A program made the position numbers and the translations under genes. The notes under the pieces are model-generated. The model searched no databases, was not told the DNA's origin, and saw nothing but the letters and a program-made list of their open reading frames with translations. Positions 43,512-52,987 of a DNA stretch of 64,000 nucleotides are shown here, one piece after another; the stretch's first letter is position 1, and each line of letters starts with the position of its first letter. The stretch lies in NCBI RefSeq assembly GCF_036192275.1, contig NZ_CP108088.1, positions 1,302,001-1,366,000 on the forward strand, written 5' to 3'. The stretch is from Streptomyces sp. NBC_00250. Lineage in GTDB: Bacteria > Actinomycetota > Actinomycetes > Streptomycetales > Streptomycetaceae.

Positions 43512-44800
43512 CCCCCGTGTCCACCAGCCCGCCCGGCGGGAACGACCGGGAACGGCACGAGCCCGTCCGGGTGGTCATCACCGGTCTGGGCACCGTCACC
43601 AGCATCGGCATCGGGGTCGGGGAGTTCCTCGCGGGGCTGCGCGAGGGCCGTAACGGCGCTCAGCCCATCACCGCGTTCGACACCACCGGCTTCGACTACG
43701 CCAACGGCTGCGAGGTCACCGGCTTCGACCCCGCCGAGTGGATCACCCATGTCGCTCCCGAGACGCTCGGCCGGGCCACGCAGTTCTCGGTCGCCGCGGC
43801 CGTGATGGCCGTACGGGACGCCGGGATGCCCGTCGAGGAGCTGCGCGAGCGCCGTGCCCTGGTGTGCGTGGGGACGACCGACGGGGAGTCGGCGGATCTC
43901 GACCGCCTGGTGGAGGCCCAGCTGACCGACGGACCCGAGCGGCTCGACCCGGTGGTCGCCCGCCGGGTGCCGGCCGGGCGGCTCACCGCCGCGGTGGTGG
44001 GCGAGTTGGGGCTGGTGGACGTGGAGGCCACGACCCTGGCGACGGCCTGCGCCGCGGGCAACTACGCCATCGGATACGGGCTGGACGCCCTGCGGGGCGG
44101 CGATGTCGACGTGGCGCTGGTCGGCGGTGCCGACGCGATGTGCCGCAAGACGTTCACCGGTTTCTACCGGCTGGGCACCATCGCTCCGGAGGCCTGCCAG
44201 CCGTTCGACGTCAACCGCAAGGGGATCCTCACCGGTGAGGGCGCGGGCGTCCTGCTCCTGGAGACGCTGGACTCCGCGCTGGCCCGGGGCGCCCGGATCT
44301 ACGCCGAGGTGCTCGGATACGGGCTCAACTGCGACGCCCACCACCCGGTGGCGCCGGACCGGGACAGCATCGCCCGGTGCATGGAACTGGCGCACGCGAG
44401 CGCCGGGGTGAAGCCCGACGAGATCGACTTCATCTCGGCGCACGGCACCGGCACCAGGGCCAACGACGTGACGGAGGCGGCGGCGATCCGCCAGGTGTTC
44501 GGTGACGGTCCGCCCAGCACCATCTCCATCAAGGCGATGATCGGCCACACGATGGGTGCCGCGAGCTCGTTGGCCTCCGCCGCGTGCGCTCTCGCGATCT
44601 CGGAGGGGTTCATCCCGCCGACGATCAACCATGTCGAGACCGATCCCGAGTGCGGCCTGGACTGTGTGCCCAACGCACCCCGGCCGGCCGAGCTGCGGGT
44701 CGTGCAGAACAACGCCCTGGCGTTCGGCGGGAACAACGCGGTGCTGATCCTCGGCGCCTACCCGGCCGGCCCGGCCCGTACGGGCGGAGGCGGCGGATGA
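43508..44800 (+). CDS. beta-ketoacyl synthase (KS-alpha) 1
   Basis: A 430-residue FabF-type condensing enzyme. The active-site Cys is in TLATACAAGNYAIGY near residue 181; the two histidines are in SAHGTGTRANDV and KAMIGHTMGAASS; the Gly-rich end is NALAFGGNNAVLI. It should decarboxylate malonyl-ACP and extend the chain. GTG 43508 overlaps the ACP stop, and its own stop overlaps the next ketosynthase, so the three are coupled. It is one of three Cys-containing ketosynthases in the operon; its chain-length partner is not adjacent. Confidence 0.9.
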   Translation: MTPVSTSPPGGNDRERHEPVRVVITGLGTVTSIGIGVGEFLAGLREGRNGAQPITAFDTTGFDYANGCEVTGFDPAEWITHVAPETLGRATQFSVAAAVMAVRDAGMPVEELRERRALVCVGTTDGESADLDRLVEAQLTDGPERLDPVVARRVPAGRLTAAVVGELGLVDVEATTLATACAAGNYAIGYGLDALRGGDVDVALVGGADAMCRKTFTGFYRLGTIAPEACQPFDVNRKGILTGEGAGVLLLETLDSALARGARIYAEVLGYGLNCDAHHPVAPDRDSIARCMELAHASAGVKPDEIDFISAHGTGTRANDVTEAAAIRQVFGDGPPSTISIKAMIGHTMGAASSLASAACALAISEGFIPPTINHVETDPECGLDCVPNAPRPAELRVVQNNALAFGGNNAVLILGAYPAGPARTGGGGG

Positions 44801-45936
44801 GTGTCCTGATCACCGGCATGGGCGCGGTCACCAGCGTCGGTGCCGGCGTGGACGACACGTTCGACGCGCTGTGCGCCGGGCGCAGCGGGGTGGCCGAGCT
44901 GCGCGGCTTCGACCGGACGAAGTTCCGGGCGCGGCACGCCTACGAGATCGACGACCGGCCGGCCCCGGGTGCGGATGTGCCGCTGCGGGCGACGGGCTGG
45001 TTGCTCGACGCGGTGGCGGCCGCACTGCGCGACGCGGAGCTGCCCGAGGACCTCGCCGGCGTCCCGGTGCTGGTGGGCACGACCCTGCGTGAGCTGCGGT
45101 CGGTCGAGCTCGGCTGGTGCGAGGCCGCCCCGTTCGACCCGGCGGAGCTGCACTTCGGTACGGCGCTGCGCGAGCGGTTCGGGGCGGACAGCACGTACAC
45201 GGTGGCGAACGCCTGCTCCGCCTCCCTCTACGCCCTGGGCCTCGGTGCGGACCTGCTCGCGCTCGGTGAGGCCGACACCGTCGTCGTGGCCGGCGTGGAC
45301 ACCATCACGGAGAGCACCTACGGGCTCCTCGACCGGGTCTACCGGGAGGCCCCGGAGTCCGTGCGTCCCTTCGACCGGGACCGGCGGGGGATGCTGCAGG
45401 GCGACGGGGCGGCGGCGGTGGTGCTGCGCCGCGAGTCCGGGGAGTACGGGACGCGGGCGCACGCCCGGGTCCGTGGTGTCGGGCTGAACTGCGACGCCTA
45501 CCACCCCTCCGCGCCGGACAGCGCGAGCATCGAGCGGGCCATGCGGGAGGCGTACCGACGGGCCGGCGTCAAGGCGGGCGACATCGATCTGGTGCTGCTG
45601 CACGGTACCGGGACGCCGCTGAACGACGAGGCCGAGGCGGTGGCGCTGAGGACCGTTCTCTCCGGAGCGTCGCGCTCGCCCCGGATGACGGCGATCAAGT
45701 CGATGATCGGGCACACCGCGGGGGCGTCCGGGCTGCACAGCCTGATCACGGCCGTCCAGGCGCTGCGCTCGGGCCGGGTGCCGCCGACGCTCGGTCTGGA
45801 ACTGCCCATCGAGGAGGTGGCCGACTTCCGGCTGAGCCGGGAGCCGGCGACCGACCCGGAGCTGCGCCTCGCGCAGGTCGACTCGTTCGGGTTCGGCGGC
45901 CTCAACGCGGTGGCCGTGGTGGAGAGGATGGCTTGA
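44797..45936 (+). CDS. beta-ketoacyl synthase (KS-alpha) 2
   Basis: A 379-residue condensing enzyme from ATG 44797 (ATGA overlap). Active Cys in TVANACSASLYALGL near residue 140; His in LLHGTGTPLNDEAE and KSMIGHTAGASGLHS; C-terminal DSFGFGGLNAVAVV. It is shorter than the first ketosynthase because of a compact N-terminal half. The following gene encodes a Cys-less homolog, so this is the likely KS/CLF pair. All three catalytic residues are present, so it should be active. Confidence 0.9.
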   Translation: MSVLITGMGAVTSVGAGVDDTFDALCAGRSGVAELRGFDRTKFRARHAYEIDDRPAPGADVPLRATGWLLDAVAAALRDAELPEDLAGVPVLVGTTLRELRSVELGWCEAAPFDPAELHFGTALRERFGADSTYTVANACSASLYALGLGADLLALGEADTVVVAGVDTITESTYGLLDRVYREAPESVRPFDRDRRGMLQGDGAAAVVLRRESGEYGTRAHARVRGVGLNCDAYHPSAPDSASIERAMREAYRRAGVKAGDIDLVLLHGTGTPLNDEAEAVALRTVLSGASRSPRMTAIKSMIGHTAGASGLHSLITAVQALRSGRVPPTLGLELPIEEVADFRLSREPATDPELRLAQVDSFGFGGLNAVAVVERMA

Positions 45937-45937
45937 G

Positions 45938-46975
45938 GTGCGCACACGCGTGGTGATCAGCGGGCTGGGCACGGCTCTGGCCGGCGTGTCGGGTCCCGGC
46001 GCGCTGCTCGGAGCCGGGGCCCCCGCGGCCGGCCCGGACCCGGTGAGCACATTGCGGGGTCCCGGCCTGCGGTACAAGGACCGTGCCACCAAGCTCGCGC
46101 TGTGCGCGGCCGAGCGGGCGCTGCGCGACGCGGGGCTGCTCGACGCGGACGGCGCGGTGTCCGACGGCTCGGAGAAGGACGGCTCGGGCGCGGACCGGCC
46201 GGACTTCGGTGTCGTGGTCAGCACCAACTGGGGGAACGTGGACACCGTCTGCGACACCTCGGCGACCATCCGGGAGCGCGGCTACGCGGCGACGAGTCCG
46301 ATGCTGCTGCCGAACACGGCGAGCAATGTCACCGCTTCCTGGGTGGCGATCACCCACGGGCTGCGCGGCGCCAACGTGACCTTGTGCAATGGGCCCACGT
46401 CCGGGCTCGACGCGGTCCACTGGGCCCGCAACCTCATCGCCTCCGGCCGTCTGACCCGCGCCCTGGTGATCGGCGTCGAGCCGGTGAACGCACCGGTCGA
46501 GCGGCTCGTCGGCGGGGCCGGGGACGAGGGCGTCCCGCTCCTGGACGGCGCCGTCGCGCTCGTCGCCGAGGCGGAGGAGGCCGTGCTGGCCCGCGGGGGC
46601 CGGTCTCTCGCCGCCGTCGGCCCCTACGCGCGCCGCTCCGACCTGGGCGCGGCCGTGTCGGAGGTCCGGCGGCACGAGACGGCGCCGCCGGGCCTGTGGT
46701 ACCTGCCCGAGCCGCCGCTCGGGGCCGTCGCGCCGGCCCGTCCGGACCAGGGTTCGGTGCCGACCCACGACCTGAGTGCGCGGTTCGGCCGCTGCTCGGG
46801 AGCGCTGGGCGTCCTGCAGTGCGTGGCTGCCACCGCCGAGCTGGTCCGGACGGGGCACACGTCCGTGCTGGCCTCGGCGGGCCACGGCACCGGGCCGGGG
46901 CGGCAGGGCACGGGTGACGACGCGGCGGCGGCACTGCTGCTTCTCTCCTCGTCCGCGTCGGGGGGTGCGCCGTGA
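45938..46975 (+). CDS. chain-length-factor-like ketosynthase (KS-beta) 1
   Basis: A 345-residue KS-fold protein. At the nucleophile position it reads CNGPTSGLDAVHWA, aligning Pro with the Cys of TGCTSGLDAVG in ordinary KS-alpha; the catalytic His motifs are also missing. LPNTASNVTASWVAITHG before it is the wording I associate with CLFs of reducing type II systems. It should dimerise with the ketosynthase coded just before and set chain length. It starts at GTG 45938, one base after the previous stop, and overlaps the hydrolase gene (GTGA). Confidence 0.85.
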   Translation: MRTRVVISGLGTALAGVSGPGALLGAGAPAAGPDPVSTLRGPGLRYKDRATKLALCAAERALRDAGLLDADGAVSDGSEKDGSGADRPDFGVVVSTNWGNVDTVCDTSATIRERGYAATSPMLLPNTASNVTASWVAITHGLRGANVTLCNGPTSGLDAVHWARNLIASGRLTRALVIGVEPVNAPVERLVGGAGDEGVPLLDGAVALVAEAEEAVLARGGRSLAAVGPYARRSDLGAAVSEVRRHETAPPGLWYLPEPPLGAVAPARPDQGSVPTHDLSARFGRCSGALGVLQCVAATAELVRTGHTSVLASAGHGTGPGRQGTGDDAAAALLLLSSSASGGAP

Positions 46976-47742
46976 CGGAGTTGAGGGTCGCGTTGCTGCA
47001 CGGCCTCGCGGGCAGCACCGCGCTGTGGCAGCCGTGGTGCGCACAGCCGCCCGACGGGGTGGAGCTGCTTCCCGTCGACATCGACTGGCCGGTCGACGGC
47101 TCCGCGCACCCCGAGGGGCCGGGCGATCCCGCGGAGCTGGTCGCGCGGGCGGTGCGTACCACCGGGGCCGAGGTCGTGGTGGCGCACTCGTTCGCGGCCA
47201 ACGCCCTGCTGGAGTTCCTCGTCCGGGAGCACGACAGCGGTCTGCGGGGCGCGGTGCTCGTGTCGCCGTTCTACCGGCCCCGGCAGCGGGACTTCGACTG
47301 GTCGGCGATCTCCTACTACTTCAACCGTTTCCATCTCATCCTCGAAGAAGGGCTCAGCGTCTCGTCCGGCGACCGGCTGCCGCCCGCGACCCGGGAGTCC
47401 ATGGCCCTCCGGGTACGGGAGCGGATCGGGCCGTACGGATGGATGGACTTCTTCGGCGCGTACCTGCGGACCCCCCATCTCGCCGTACACCGCGTCCGCC
47501 TCCCGGTGCTCATCGTCGCGGGCGAGAACGACTTCGCCGCGCGCCCCACGGACGCGGCGGCGCTCGACCGGGCGCTGCCCGCCGGACGTCTCGAACTCCT
47601 GCCGTCCTGCGGGCACTTCCCGATGGCCGAGCAGCCCGCCCGGTTCGGTGGACTCCTCACCGATTTCCTCGGTTCGCTCACCGCCGCACCCCATCCCCCC
47701 GGCGGCCCGCCGCCGGCCATCACCTCACTGGAGATGACGTGA
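46972..47742 (+). CDS. alpha/beta hydrolase, thioesterase-like
   Basis: A 256-residue hydrolase. The N-terminus LRVALLHGLAGSTALWQPW holds the oxyanion site; the nucleophile elbow is VVAHSFAANALLEF, with Ala in place of the first Gly of GxSxG; Asp in IVAGENDFAARP; His in SCGHFPMAEQP. It lies between a CLF and a hot-dog protein, coupled on both sides. It is a candidate for off-loading or editing of the acyl chain, or for trans-release of the NRPS product, which has no thioesterase domain of its own. Confidence 0.8.
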   Translation: MTELRVALLHGLAGSTALWQPWCAQPPDGVELLPVDIDWPVDGSAHPEGPGDPAELVARAVRTTGAEVVVAHSFAANALLEFLVREHDSGLRGAVLVSPFYRPRQRDFDWSAISYYFNRFHLILEEGLSVSSGDRLPPATRESMALRVRERIGPYGWMDFFGAYLRTPHLAVHRVRLPVLIVAGENDFAARPTDAAALDRALPAGRLELLPSCGHFPMAEQPARFGGLLTDFLGSLTAAPHPPGGPPPAITSLEMT

Positions 47743-48737
47743 TAGAGGCCTCTGTCTCTGCTGCCCGCCCGCTGCCCACCGCCTCCCCGGTGACCCGGCG
47801 CACCACGACGGTCCGGCTCAGGCCCCGTTTCGAGGGGTCGAACATCTGTACCTGGATCGGCTTCAAGCACGTCAACTACCTGGTGGAGGAGGCCGTGCTC
47901 GAACACTTCCGGCGCGGTGGCTGGGCCGCCGGGATGCTGTACGAGGACTACGGGCTCTGCGTCGACATCGTGGACATCAACGCCCGGATCCTGTCCGCCA
48001 CGCACATCGACGACGACGTGACGGCGCAGGTCGTGCCGGAGGAGCAGCCCGTCGACGGGGAGATGGCGCTCTCCGTCACCCTTCATGTGGACGGCCCGAC
48101 GCCGGTGAAGACCGTCGCCGCGAAGGTACGGGTGGCCCTGCGCGTCGACCCGCGCGGGGGCGCCGCCGCACCGGTCCCCGCACCGGTCGAACCGTTCTCC
48201 GTGGACCGGATCGCCCGCTCCGCGCTCGTCCAGGTGCCACTCGCCGCCGCGCCGCCGGCCAAGGCCGAGGACGGTGAGGCGCTGCTCGCCGAGCTGACCG
48301 GCCACTCCAACGCGTACGGGTGGAAGTGGCGGGTCCCCTACTTCTACTGCCACTTCACCGAGCGTCTGCAGATGTCCGGCTATCTGCGTCTGATGGAGGA
48401 GGCGGTCGACCTGTTCCTGGAGGACCGCGGCATCTCCATCAAGCGGCTGCTCGACGAGCAGGACTGGATTCCGGTGGTGCCGCAGAACTCGGTCTCCATG
48501 CTGGAGGAGGTGGGGATGGAGGAGGAGCTGTACACGGTCCTCACCGTCGAGAACGTGTTCAAGCGGCTCACCTACACGGCCCGGATGGACTGCTACGTGC
48601 TGCGCGACGGCGTTCCGGTGCACACGGCGACGGGCCGGATCACCCATGGGTACGCGAAGATCGAGAGCCGTCACGACTGGAGCCTGGCGGAGTTCGACGA
48701 CCGGATGATCCGCGGCCTGAACGGGCAGCAGGGCTGA
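47739..48737 (+). CDS. double hot-dog fold thioesterase-like protein
   Basis: A 332-residue protein with two hot-dog halves. The first (residues about 20-130) has EGSNICTWIGFKHVNYLVEE, the long helix after HVNYL. The second (about 185-320) has FTERLQMSGYLRLMEEAVDL and DWIPVVPQNSVSMLEEVGME, the 4HBT-type strand order. Hot-dog pairs serve as acyl-ACP thioesterases or dehydratases. I see no single catalytic Asp or Glu that decides between them. It is coupled at both ends (GTGA and TGATG). It might release the chain or set double-bond geometry. Confidence 0.65.
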   Translation: MIEASVSAARPLPTASPVTRRTTTVRLRPRFEGSNICTWIGFKHVNYLVEEAVLEHFRRGGWAAGMLYEDYGLCVDIVDINARILSATHIDDDVTAQVVPEEQPVDGEMALSVTLHVDGPTPVKTVAAKVRVALRVDPRGGAAAPVPAPVEPFSVDRIARSALVQVPLAAAPPAKAEDGEALLAELTGHSNAYGWKWRVPYFYCHFTERLQMSGYLRLMEEAVDLFLEDRGISIKRLLDEQDWIPVVPQNSVSMLEEVGMEEELYTVLTVENVFKRLTYTARMDCYVLRDGVPVHTATGRITHGYAKIESRHDWSLAEFDDRMIRGLNGQQG

Positions 48738-49948
48738 TGGAGCCCGTCCTCATCACCGGCACCGGGGCCGTGACCTGTCACGGCCCCGGGACGCGCGCGC
48801 TGTGGGACGCGATGACGACGGGCGCCGCCCGGCCGCCCGACAAGCTCCCCGATCCGCATGCCCGGATGGATCTGCCGCTGATGTATCTGGTGCCCGAGGA
48901 CGGGCCGGCGGACCGGGCCGGGCACCGGTCCGCGGACGGGGCCGGACGGGCGACGTCGTTCGCGCTCGCCGCGGCCCGGGAGGCGCTCGCCGAGGCCGGG
49001 ATCGAGCCGGGGCTCCTGCCCGCGAGCCGGACCGCGGTCGTCCTCGGCACCTGCATGGGGTCCACCGGGGAGCAGGAACGGGACCGGGTCGAGGACGGGC
49101 GCGCCCGGGCGTCGTCGGACGGCGAGGAGTGGCGTCCCGGCTTCGACGTCGCGACCGGGCTCGCGGCGGCCCTCGGCGTCGGCGGTGTCGTCACGAGTGT
49201 GAGCAACGCCTGCGCGGCGAGCGGCTTCGCGCTGGGCATCGCCGCCGACCTCATCCGCTGCGGCGAGGCCGACGTGGTGATCAGCGGCGGAGCCGACGCC
49301 TACTCCCGCATCGCGCTGGCGAGCTTCAACCGGATGGGAGCCGTGGACGCCAGGGGCTGCCGCCCGTTCGCGGTGGACCGGGCGGGCACGGTGTTCGGCG
49401 AGGGTGCCGCCGTGGTGGTCCTGGAGTCGGCCGCGCACGCCGCGGCCCGCGGGGCGCGCCCGTCGGCCGAGCTGGCGGACTGCGGCTGGAGCTGCGACGC
49501 CCACCATCCGACGGCGCCCGAGCCGGGCGGCGAGCAGATCACCCGGACGATGCGGCTGACGCTTCGGGCGTCAGGGCTCGGTCCCGGCGACATCGGCTGT
49601 GTCATCCCGCACGGAACGGGCACCCGGCTCAACGACCAGGTGGAGAGCGCTGCGCTGAACAGCGTGTTCGCCGGCGCGGACGGCGGGGTGCCGCCGCTCT
49701 ACAGTCTGAAGGCGCTCATCGGCCACACCGGTGGCGCCGCCGCCGGGCTCGCCGCGGTCGCCGCGACGCTCGTCGTGCGGCACGGGTCCGTACCCGGCAA
49801 TGTGCCGCTGGGCCGGCAGGACCCGGAGTGCGCCGTCCCGGTGTTCCCGGCCCCGGTCCCGCTCGGGAACCCGGCGGTGCTGGTGAACGCCTACGCGTTC
49901 GGCGGCAACAACGCCTCGTTCGTGGTCCGGGAGGCGGTCCCGTGCTGA
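48737..49948 (+). CDS. beta-ketoacyl synthase (KS-alpha) 3
   Basis: A 403-residue condensing enzyme from ATG 48737 (shares a base with the previous stop). Active Cys in VSNACAASGFALGIAA near residue 158; His in IPHGTGTRLNDQ and KALIGHTGGAAAGL; C-terminal NAYAFGGNNASFV. The next gene, overlapping by seven bases, is a Cys-less homolog, giving a second adjacent KS/CLF pair. Separate pairs in one operon suggest a division of labour, for instance different chain windows, as known for other reducing type II systems. Confidence 0.9.
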   Translation: MEPVLITGTGAVTCHGPGTRALWDAMTTGAARPPDKLPDPHARMDLPLMYLVPEDGPADRAGHRSADGAGRATSFALAAAREALAEAGIEPGLLPASRTAVVLGTCMGSTGEQERDRVEDGRARASSDGEEWRPGFDVATGLAAALGVGGVVTSVSNACAASGFALGIAADLIRCGEADVVISGGADAYSRIALASFNRMGAVDARGCRPFAVDRAGTVFGEGAAVVVLESAAHAAARGARPSAELADCGWSCDAHHPTAPEPGGEQITRTMRLTLRASGLGPGDIGCVIPHGTGTRLNDQVESAALNSVFAGADGGVPPLYSLKALIGHTGGAAAGLAAVAATLVVRHGSVPGNVPLGRQDPECAVPVFPAPVPLGNPAVLVNAYAFGGNNASFVVREAVPC

Positions 49949-50973
49949 CGGTCGCCCAGGACGAGGTGGTGGTGACGGGCGTCGGCCTGGTGTCGCCCCG
50001 GCGGACCCCGGCCGGTGTGCTGGACCCCGCTCCCACGGAAGCGGACGCCGAGTGGTTCGACGCGCGGGCCGAGCTGGGGCCGCGCGGCCACAAGTACCTG
50101 CCGCCCGGGGCCCGCTATCTGCTGGCCGCGGGCCGTCGGGCGCTGCGTGCGGCCGGCCCGGCGGACGGGGTGCCGCCCGAGCTGCGCGGTCTGGTCCTCG
50201 GGACGAACAGCGCCCTCGCCCCGCTGTTCCGGGACATGGACCGGACGGTGATCGAGAGCGGCGCGGAGCGTCTCAGTCCGGCGACCGCTCCCTACTTCGC
50301 GATCAACGTCCTCGCCAGCAGGCTCGCCTCGGAGGAGATGTTCAAGGGGTTCAGTCTGACGCTCACCTCCCCGGCCGTGGCCGGCCTGGAGGCGGTGGAG
50401 GTCGCGACGCGCGCACTGCGCCTCGGCCGGGCCCGTACTGTGCTCGTCACCGCGGCCGAGGACCGGGTCCCGCCGGGGGAACCCGGCGCGGGGAGCGGCG
50501 AGGAGGGCGCCGTGGGGCTCGTCCTCGAACCCCGGGCCCACGCGGAGCGGCGCGGAGCGCACATCCAGGGGGTGTGCCGGGTCCGCTCGGCCTTCGTGCC
50601 TCCGGCCGGAGGGCGGGACGCACCGGGCGGGGAACTGAGCCGCCGCGTGGCGGACCTGGTCCACGCGCTGTGCCCGGAGTGGGAGCGGCACCCCCTGCCG
50701 GTGTACGCGGTCCTCGACGGTTCGGCGCGCGGCCGGGCCGTCGCCCGGGAACTCGCGTCGCTGACCGCCGGGGCCCGGCCGCTGCACGAGAGGACCGCGG
50801 GCGCGGGGTGCCTCGCCCCGCTGCTGCACGCGGCGGCCCTGCTCTCCACCGGGGCCGAGGACTGCGTCGTCGTCACCGCGACGGCGACCGGACAGCTCGC
50901 GGCGGCCCGCGTCGGCGGCGCCGCCACTCACCATCACCCGGCGGGAGGGATCGATGCCGAAGTCTCTGCGTGA
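49942..50973 (+). CDS. short chain-length-factor-like ketosynthase (KS-beta) 2
   Basis: A 343-residue KS-fold protein from GTG 49942, shorter than a standard ketosynthase. The nucleophile region reads LTLTSPAVAGLEAVEVA, with Pro where Cys would be. No HGTGT or IGHT motif is found, and the C-terminal half is Gly/Ala/Arg-rich and degenerate. It is best read as a CLF partner of the preceding KS. It overlaps the enoyl-reductase gene by 20 bases, so expression is coupled. Confidence 0.75.
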   Translation: MLTVAQDEVVVTGVGLVSPRRTPAGVLDPAPTEADAEWFDARAELGPRGHKYLPPGARYLLAAGRRALRAAGPADGVPPELRGLVLGTNSALAPLFRDMDRTVIESGAERLSPATAPYFAINVLASRLASEEMFKGFSLTLTSPAVAGLEAVEVATRALRLGRARTVLVTAAEDRVPPGEPGAGSGEEGAVGLVLEPRAHAERRGAHIQGVCRVRSAFVPPAGGRDAPGGELSRRVADLVHALCPEWERHPLPVYAVLDGSARGRAVARELASLTAGARPLHERTAGAGCLAPLLHAAALLSTGAEDCVVVTATATGQLAAARVGGAATHHHPAGGIDAEVSA

Positions 50974-51811
50974 CAGCTGGTGTCTGGTACTGGGGGTCTC
51001 CAGCGGCATGGGCCGGGCGACCGCCCTGGCGCTGGCCGAGGAGGGCGCCCACATCATCGGGGTGCACTTCGACCACGGTGAAGCGGCGGCGCGGGCCAAG
51101 GAGTTGGAGGGCGAGCTCCGGGCGCTCGGCTCCCGGGCCCACCTGTTCAACGCCAACGCCGCCGCCGCCCGCACCCGACAGCGACTCATCCCCACCATCA
51201 CGGAGTTGACCGGCGGTGCGGGTCTGCTGACGGTGCTGCACTCGCTGGCCTTCGGGTCCCTCGTGCCGTTCCTTCCGCGGGACGACGACAAGACCGTCCT
51301 CACCCCGCGGCAGATGGACATGACGCTCGACGTCATGGCGCACAGCCTCGTGTACTGGACGCAGGATCTGATGGCGGCGGGGCTGCTGTGCCACGGCGCG
51401 AAGATCCTCGCCATGACCAGCGCCGGGACGAGCCAGGTGCTGCCGAGCTACGGGGCCGTGTCGGCGGCCAAGGCGGCACTGGAGTCGCATGTCCGTCAGC
51501 TCGCCTGCGAACTGGCGCCGCGCGGCGTCTCGGTGAACGCGCTGCGGGCGGGTGTCACCGTCACCCCGTCGCTGCTGCGCATCCCGGGCCACGCCGAGTT
51601 CGTGGACCGGTCCGCCTCGGTCAACCCGCACGGCCGGCTGACCCGGCCCGAGGACGTGGCCGACGTGGTCGTCATGCTCTCGCGCGCCGAGTCCTCGTGG
51701 CTGACCGGCAACACCATCGGCGTCGACGGCGCGGAGCTGGTCGCCGCGGGAACCACCTGGAACAGGAACCGCGGCGACGACGCGCCGCACGAGGGAAGGG
51801 GCGCCCACTGA
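50954..51811 (+). CDS. FabL/FabI-like enoyl-ACP reductase (SDR)
   Basis: A 285-residue short-chain dehydrogenase from ATG 50954 (GGGAGGG, four bases upstream). The nucleotide motif is VLGVSSGMGRATALAL. The catalytic pair is Y-x6-K (SYGAVSAAKAALESHVRQL), the spacing of enoyl reductases, not the Y-x3-K of ketoreductases. NALRAGVTVTPS follows, as in FabL. It should reduce a 2-enoyl chain on ACP, so at least some cycles of this PKS go to full saturation, unlike pure polyene systems. It is coupled to the CLF genes on both sides. Confidence 0.75.
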   Translation: MPKSLRDSWCLVLGVSSGMGRATALALAEEGAHIIGVHFDHGEAAARAKELEGELRALGSRAHLFNANAAAARTRQRLIPTITELTGGAGLLTVLHSLAFGSLVPFLPRDDDKTVLTPRQMDMTLDVMAHSLVYWTQDLMAAGLLCHGAKILAMTSAGTSQVLPSYGAVSAAKAALESHVRQLACELAPRGVSVNALRAGVTVTPSLLRIPGHAEFVDRSASVNPHGRLTRPEDVADVVVMLSRAESSWLTGNTIGVDGAELVAAGTTWNRNRGDDAPHEGRGAH

Positions 51812-52923
51812 TGGCTGTCATCTCACCGGCCCGCAGGTCCACCGTGATCTCGGACTGGTCGGCGCTGTCGCCGTACGGCATCGGCGGCGAGGCGTTCACG
51901 GAAGGGGTGCGGGCCGGACGGACCGTCGTCCCCCGGCTCAACAGCGAGGAATGGCAGGCCCCTTCCGACCAGGTCTGCCTGGTCCCGGGCTTCGACGTGG
52001 TCGAGGCGCTGGGCAGCCGGGGCACCCGTTCCATGGACCGGCTCACCGGCATCACGGTGGCCACGCTCGGCTCGCTCCTCGAACCGTTCGGGTCGCGCAA
52101 GCCGCTTCCCTCGGCCCCCGAGAGGGTCGGGCTCGTCCTCGGCACGGGCTCCGGCAGCGTGCAGAGCACCATGGACTTCACCCGGGACTCCCTCACCGGC
52201 GCCAAGCCCTTCTACGTCGACCCGGCGCGCTTCCCGAACACGGTGATGAACCGGGCCGCCGGCCAGAGCGCCATCTGGTACGGCTTCAAGGGACCGAACG
52301 CCACCCTCGCGGGGGGCCCGCTGACCGGCCTGCAGGCCCTGCGCTACGCGACACGGCTGCGCGAGCGGGGGCACTGCGAGGCCGTGCTGTGCGGTGCGGT
52401 CGAGGAGTTCTCGGTGCAGCGCGCCTGGCTGGACTGGCACACCGGCGATCCCCGCGACAGGGGCGCGACCCCGCTCGCCGAGGGCTGCGCCATGTTCCTC
52501 CTGGAGGACGCGGACTCCGCGGCGCGGCAGGGCCGTCGGCCGCGCGCGGAGATCCTCTCGGCGCGGTTCGCCGCGTTCCACTCGCCGGAGGACCTGCGCC
52601 CGACGCTCGTCCGGTGCATCCGCAACGCCCTGCGGGACGCGGGAGTGAGTCCCGCCGAGGTACGTCTCGCGGCTCCGTCGGACGCGACCGGCGGCCCGCC
52701 CGGGGTCGAGGCGGAAGCCCTCGCCGAGGCGATGGACGGCACCGAGGCCGAACTCGTGCGGGTCCGCGACCTGTTCGGCGACGCCTCCGCCGCGTCGGCC
52801 GCCCTGCAGCTGGCCGCCGTGCTCGCCGTCGGCCCGACCGGGCCCGGTGACGGCGGCGTCGCCCTGGTGACCTCCCTCGACGGGGACGGCCTCGTCGCCT
52901 GTACGGTCCTGCGCCTGCTGTGA
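51811..52923 (+). CDS. chain-length-factor-like ketosynthase (KS-beta) 3
   Basis: A 370-residue KS-fold protein from ATG 51811 (TGATG overlap). The nucleophile region is NATLAGGPLTGLQALRYA, again Pro instead of Cys; HGTGT and IGHT are missing, and an Asp/Thr-rich segment replaces them. FPNTVMNRAAGQSAIWYGFK before it matches the CLF pattern seen in the first CLF (PNTASN). It has no adjacent Cys-type ketosynthase, so its partner is probably the first KS of the operon, far upstream. Confidence 0.8.
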   Translation: MAVISPARRSTVISDWSALSPYGIGGEAFTEGVRAGRTVVPRLNSEEWQAPSDQVCLVPGFDVVEALGSRGTRSMDRLTGITVATLGSLLEPFGSRKPLPSAPERVGLVLGTGSGSVQSTMDFTRDSLTGAKPFYVDPARFPNTVMNRAAGQSAIWYGFKGPNATLAGGPLTGLQALRYATRLRERGHCEAVLCGAVEEFSVQRAWLDWHTGDPRDRGATPLAEGCAMFLLEDADSAARQGRRPRAEILSARFAAFHSPEDLRPTLVRCIRNALRDAGVSPAEVRLAAPSDATGGPPGVEAEALAEAMDGTEAELVRVRDLFGDASAASAALQLAAVLAVGPTGPGDGGVALVTSLDGDGLVACTVLRLL

Positions 52924-52987
52924 CCCCCGACCGTGCCGTGGCCCGCCCACCGCACCCCCGATCGTCCCTCCCCCGGAAAGGAAGCCC

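Noticed and set aside
43508..45936. Aromatic (minimal PKS) type II cluster
   Set aside because: There are no aromatase or cyclase genes of the usual type, and the operon has a full reduction set (KR, DH, ER). The SnoaL-type and FAD genes alone do not show an aromatic product.
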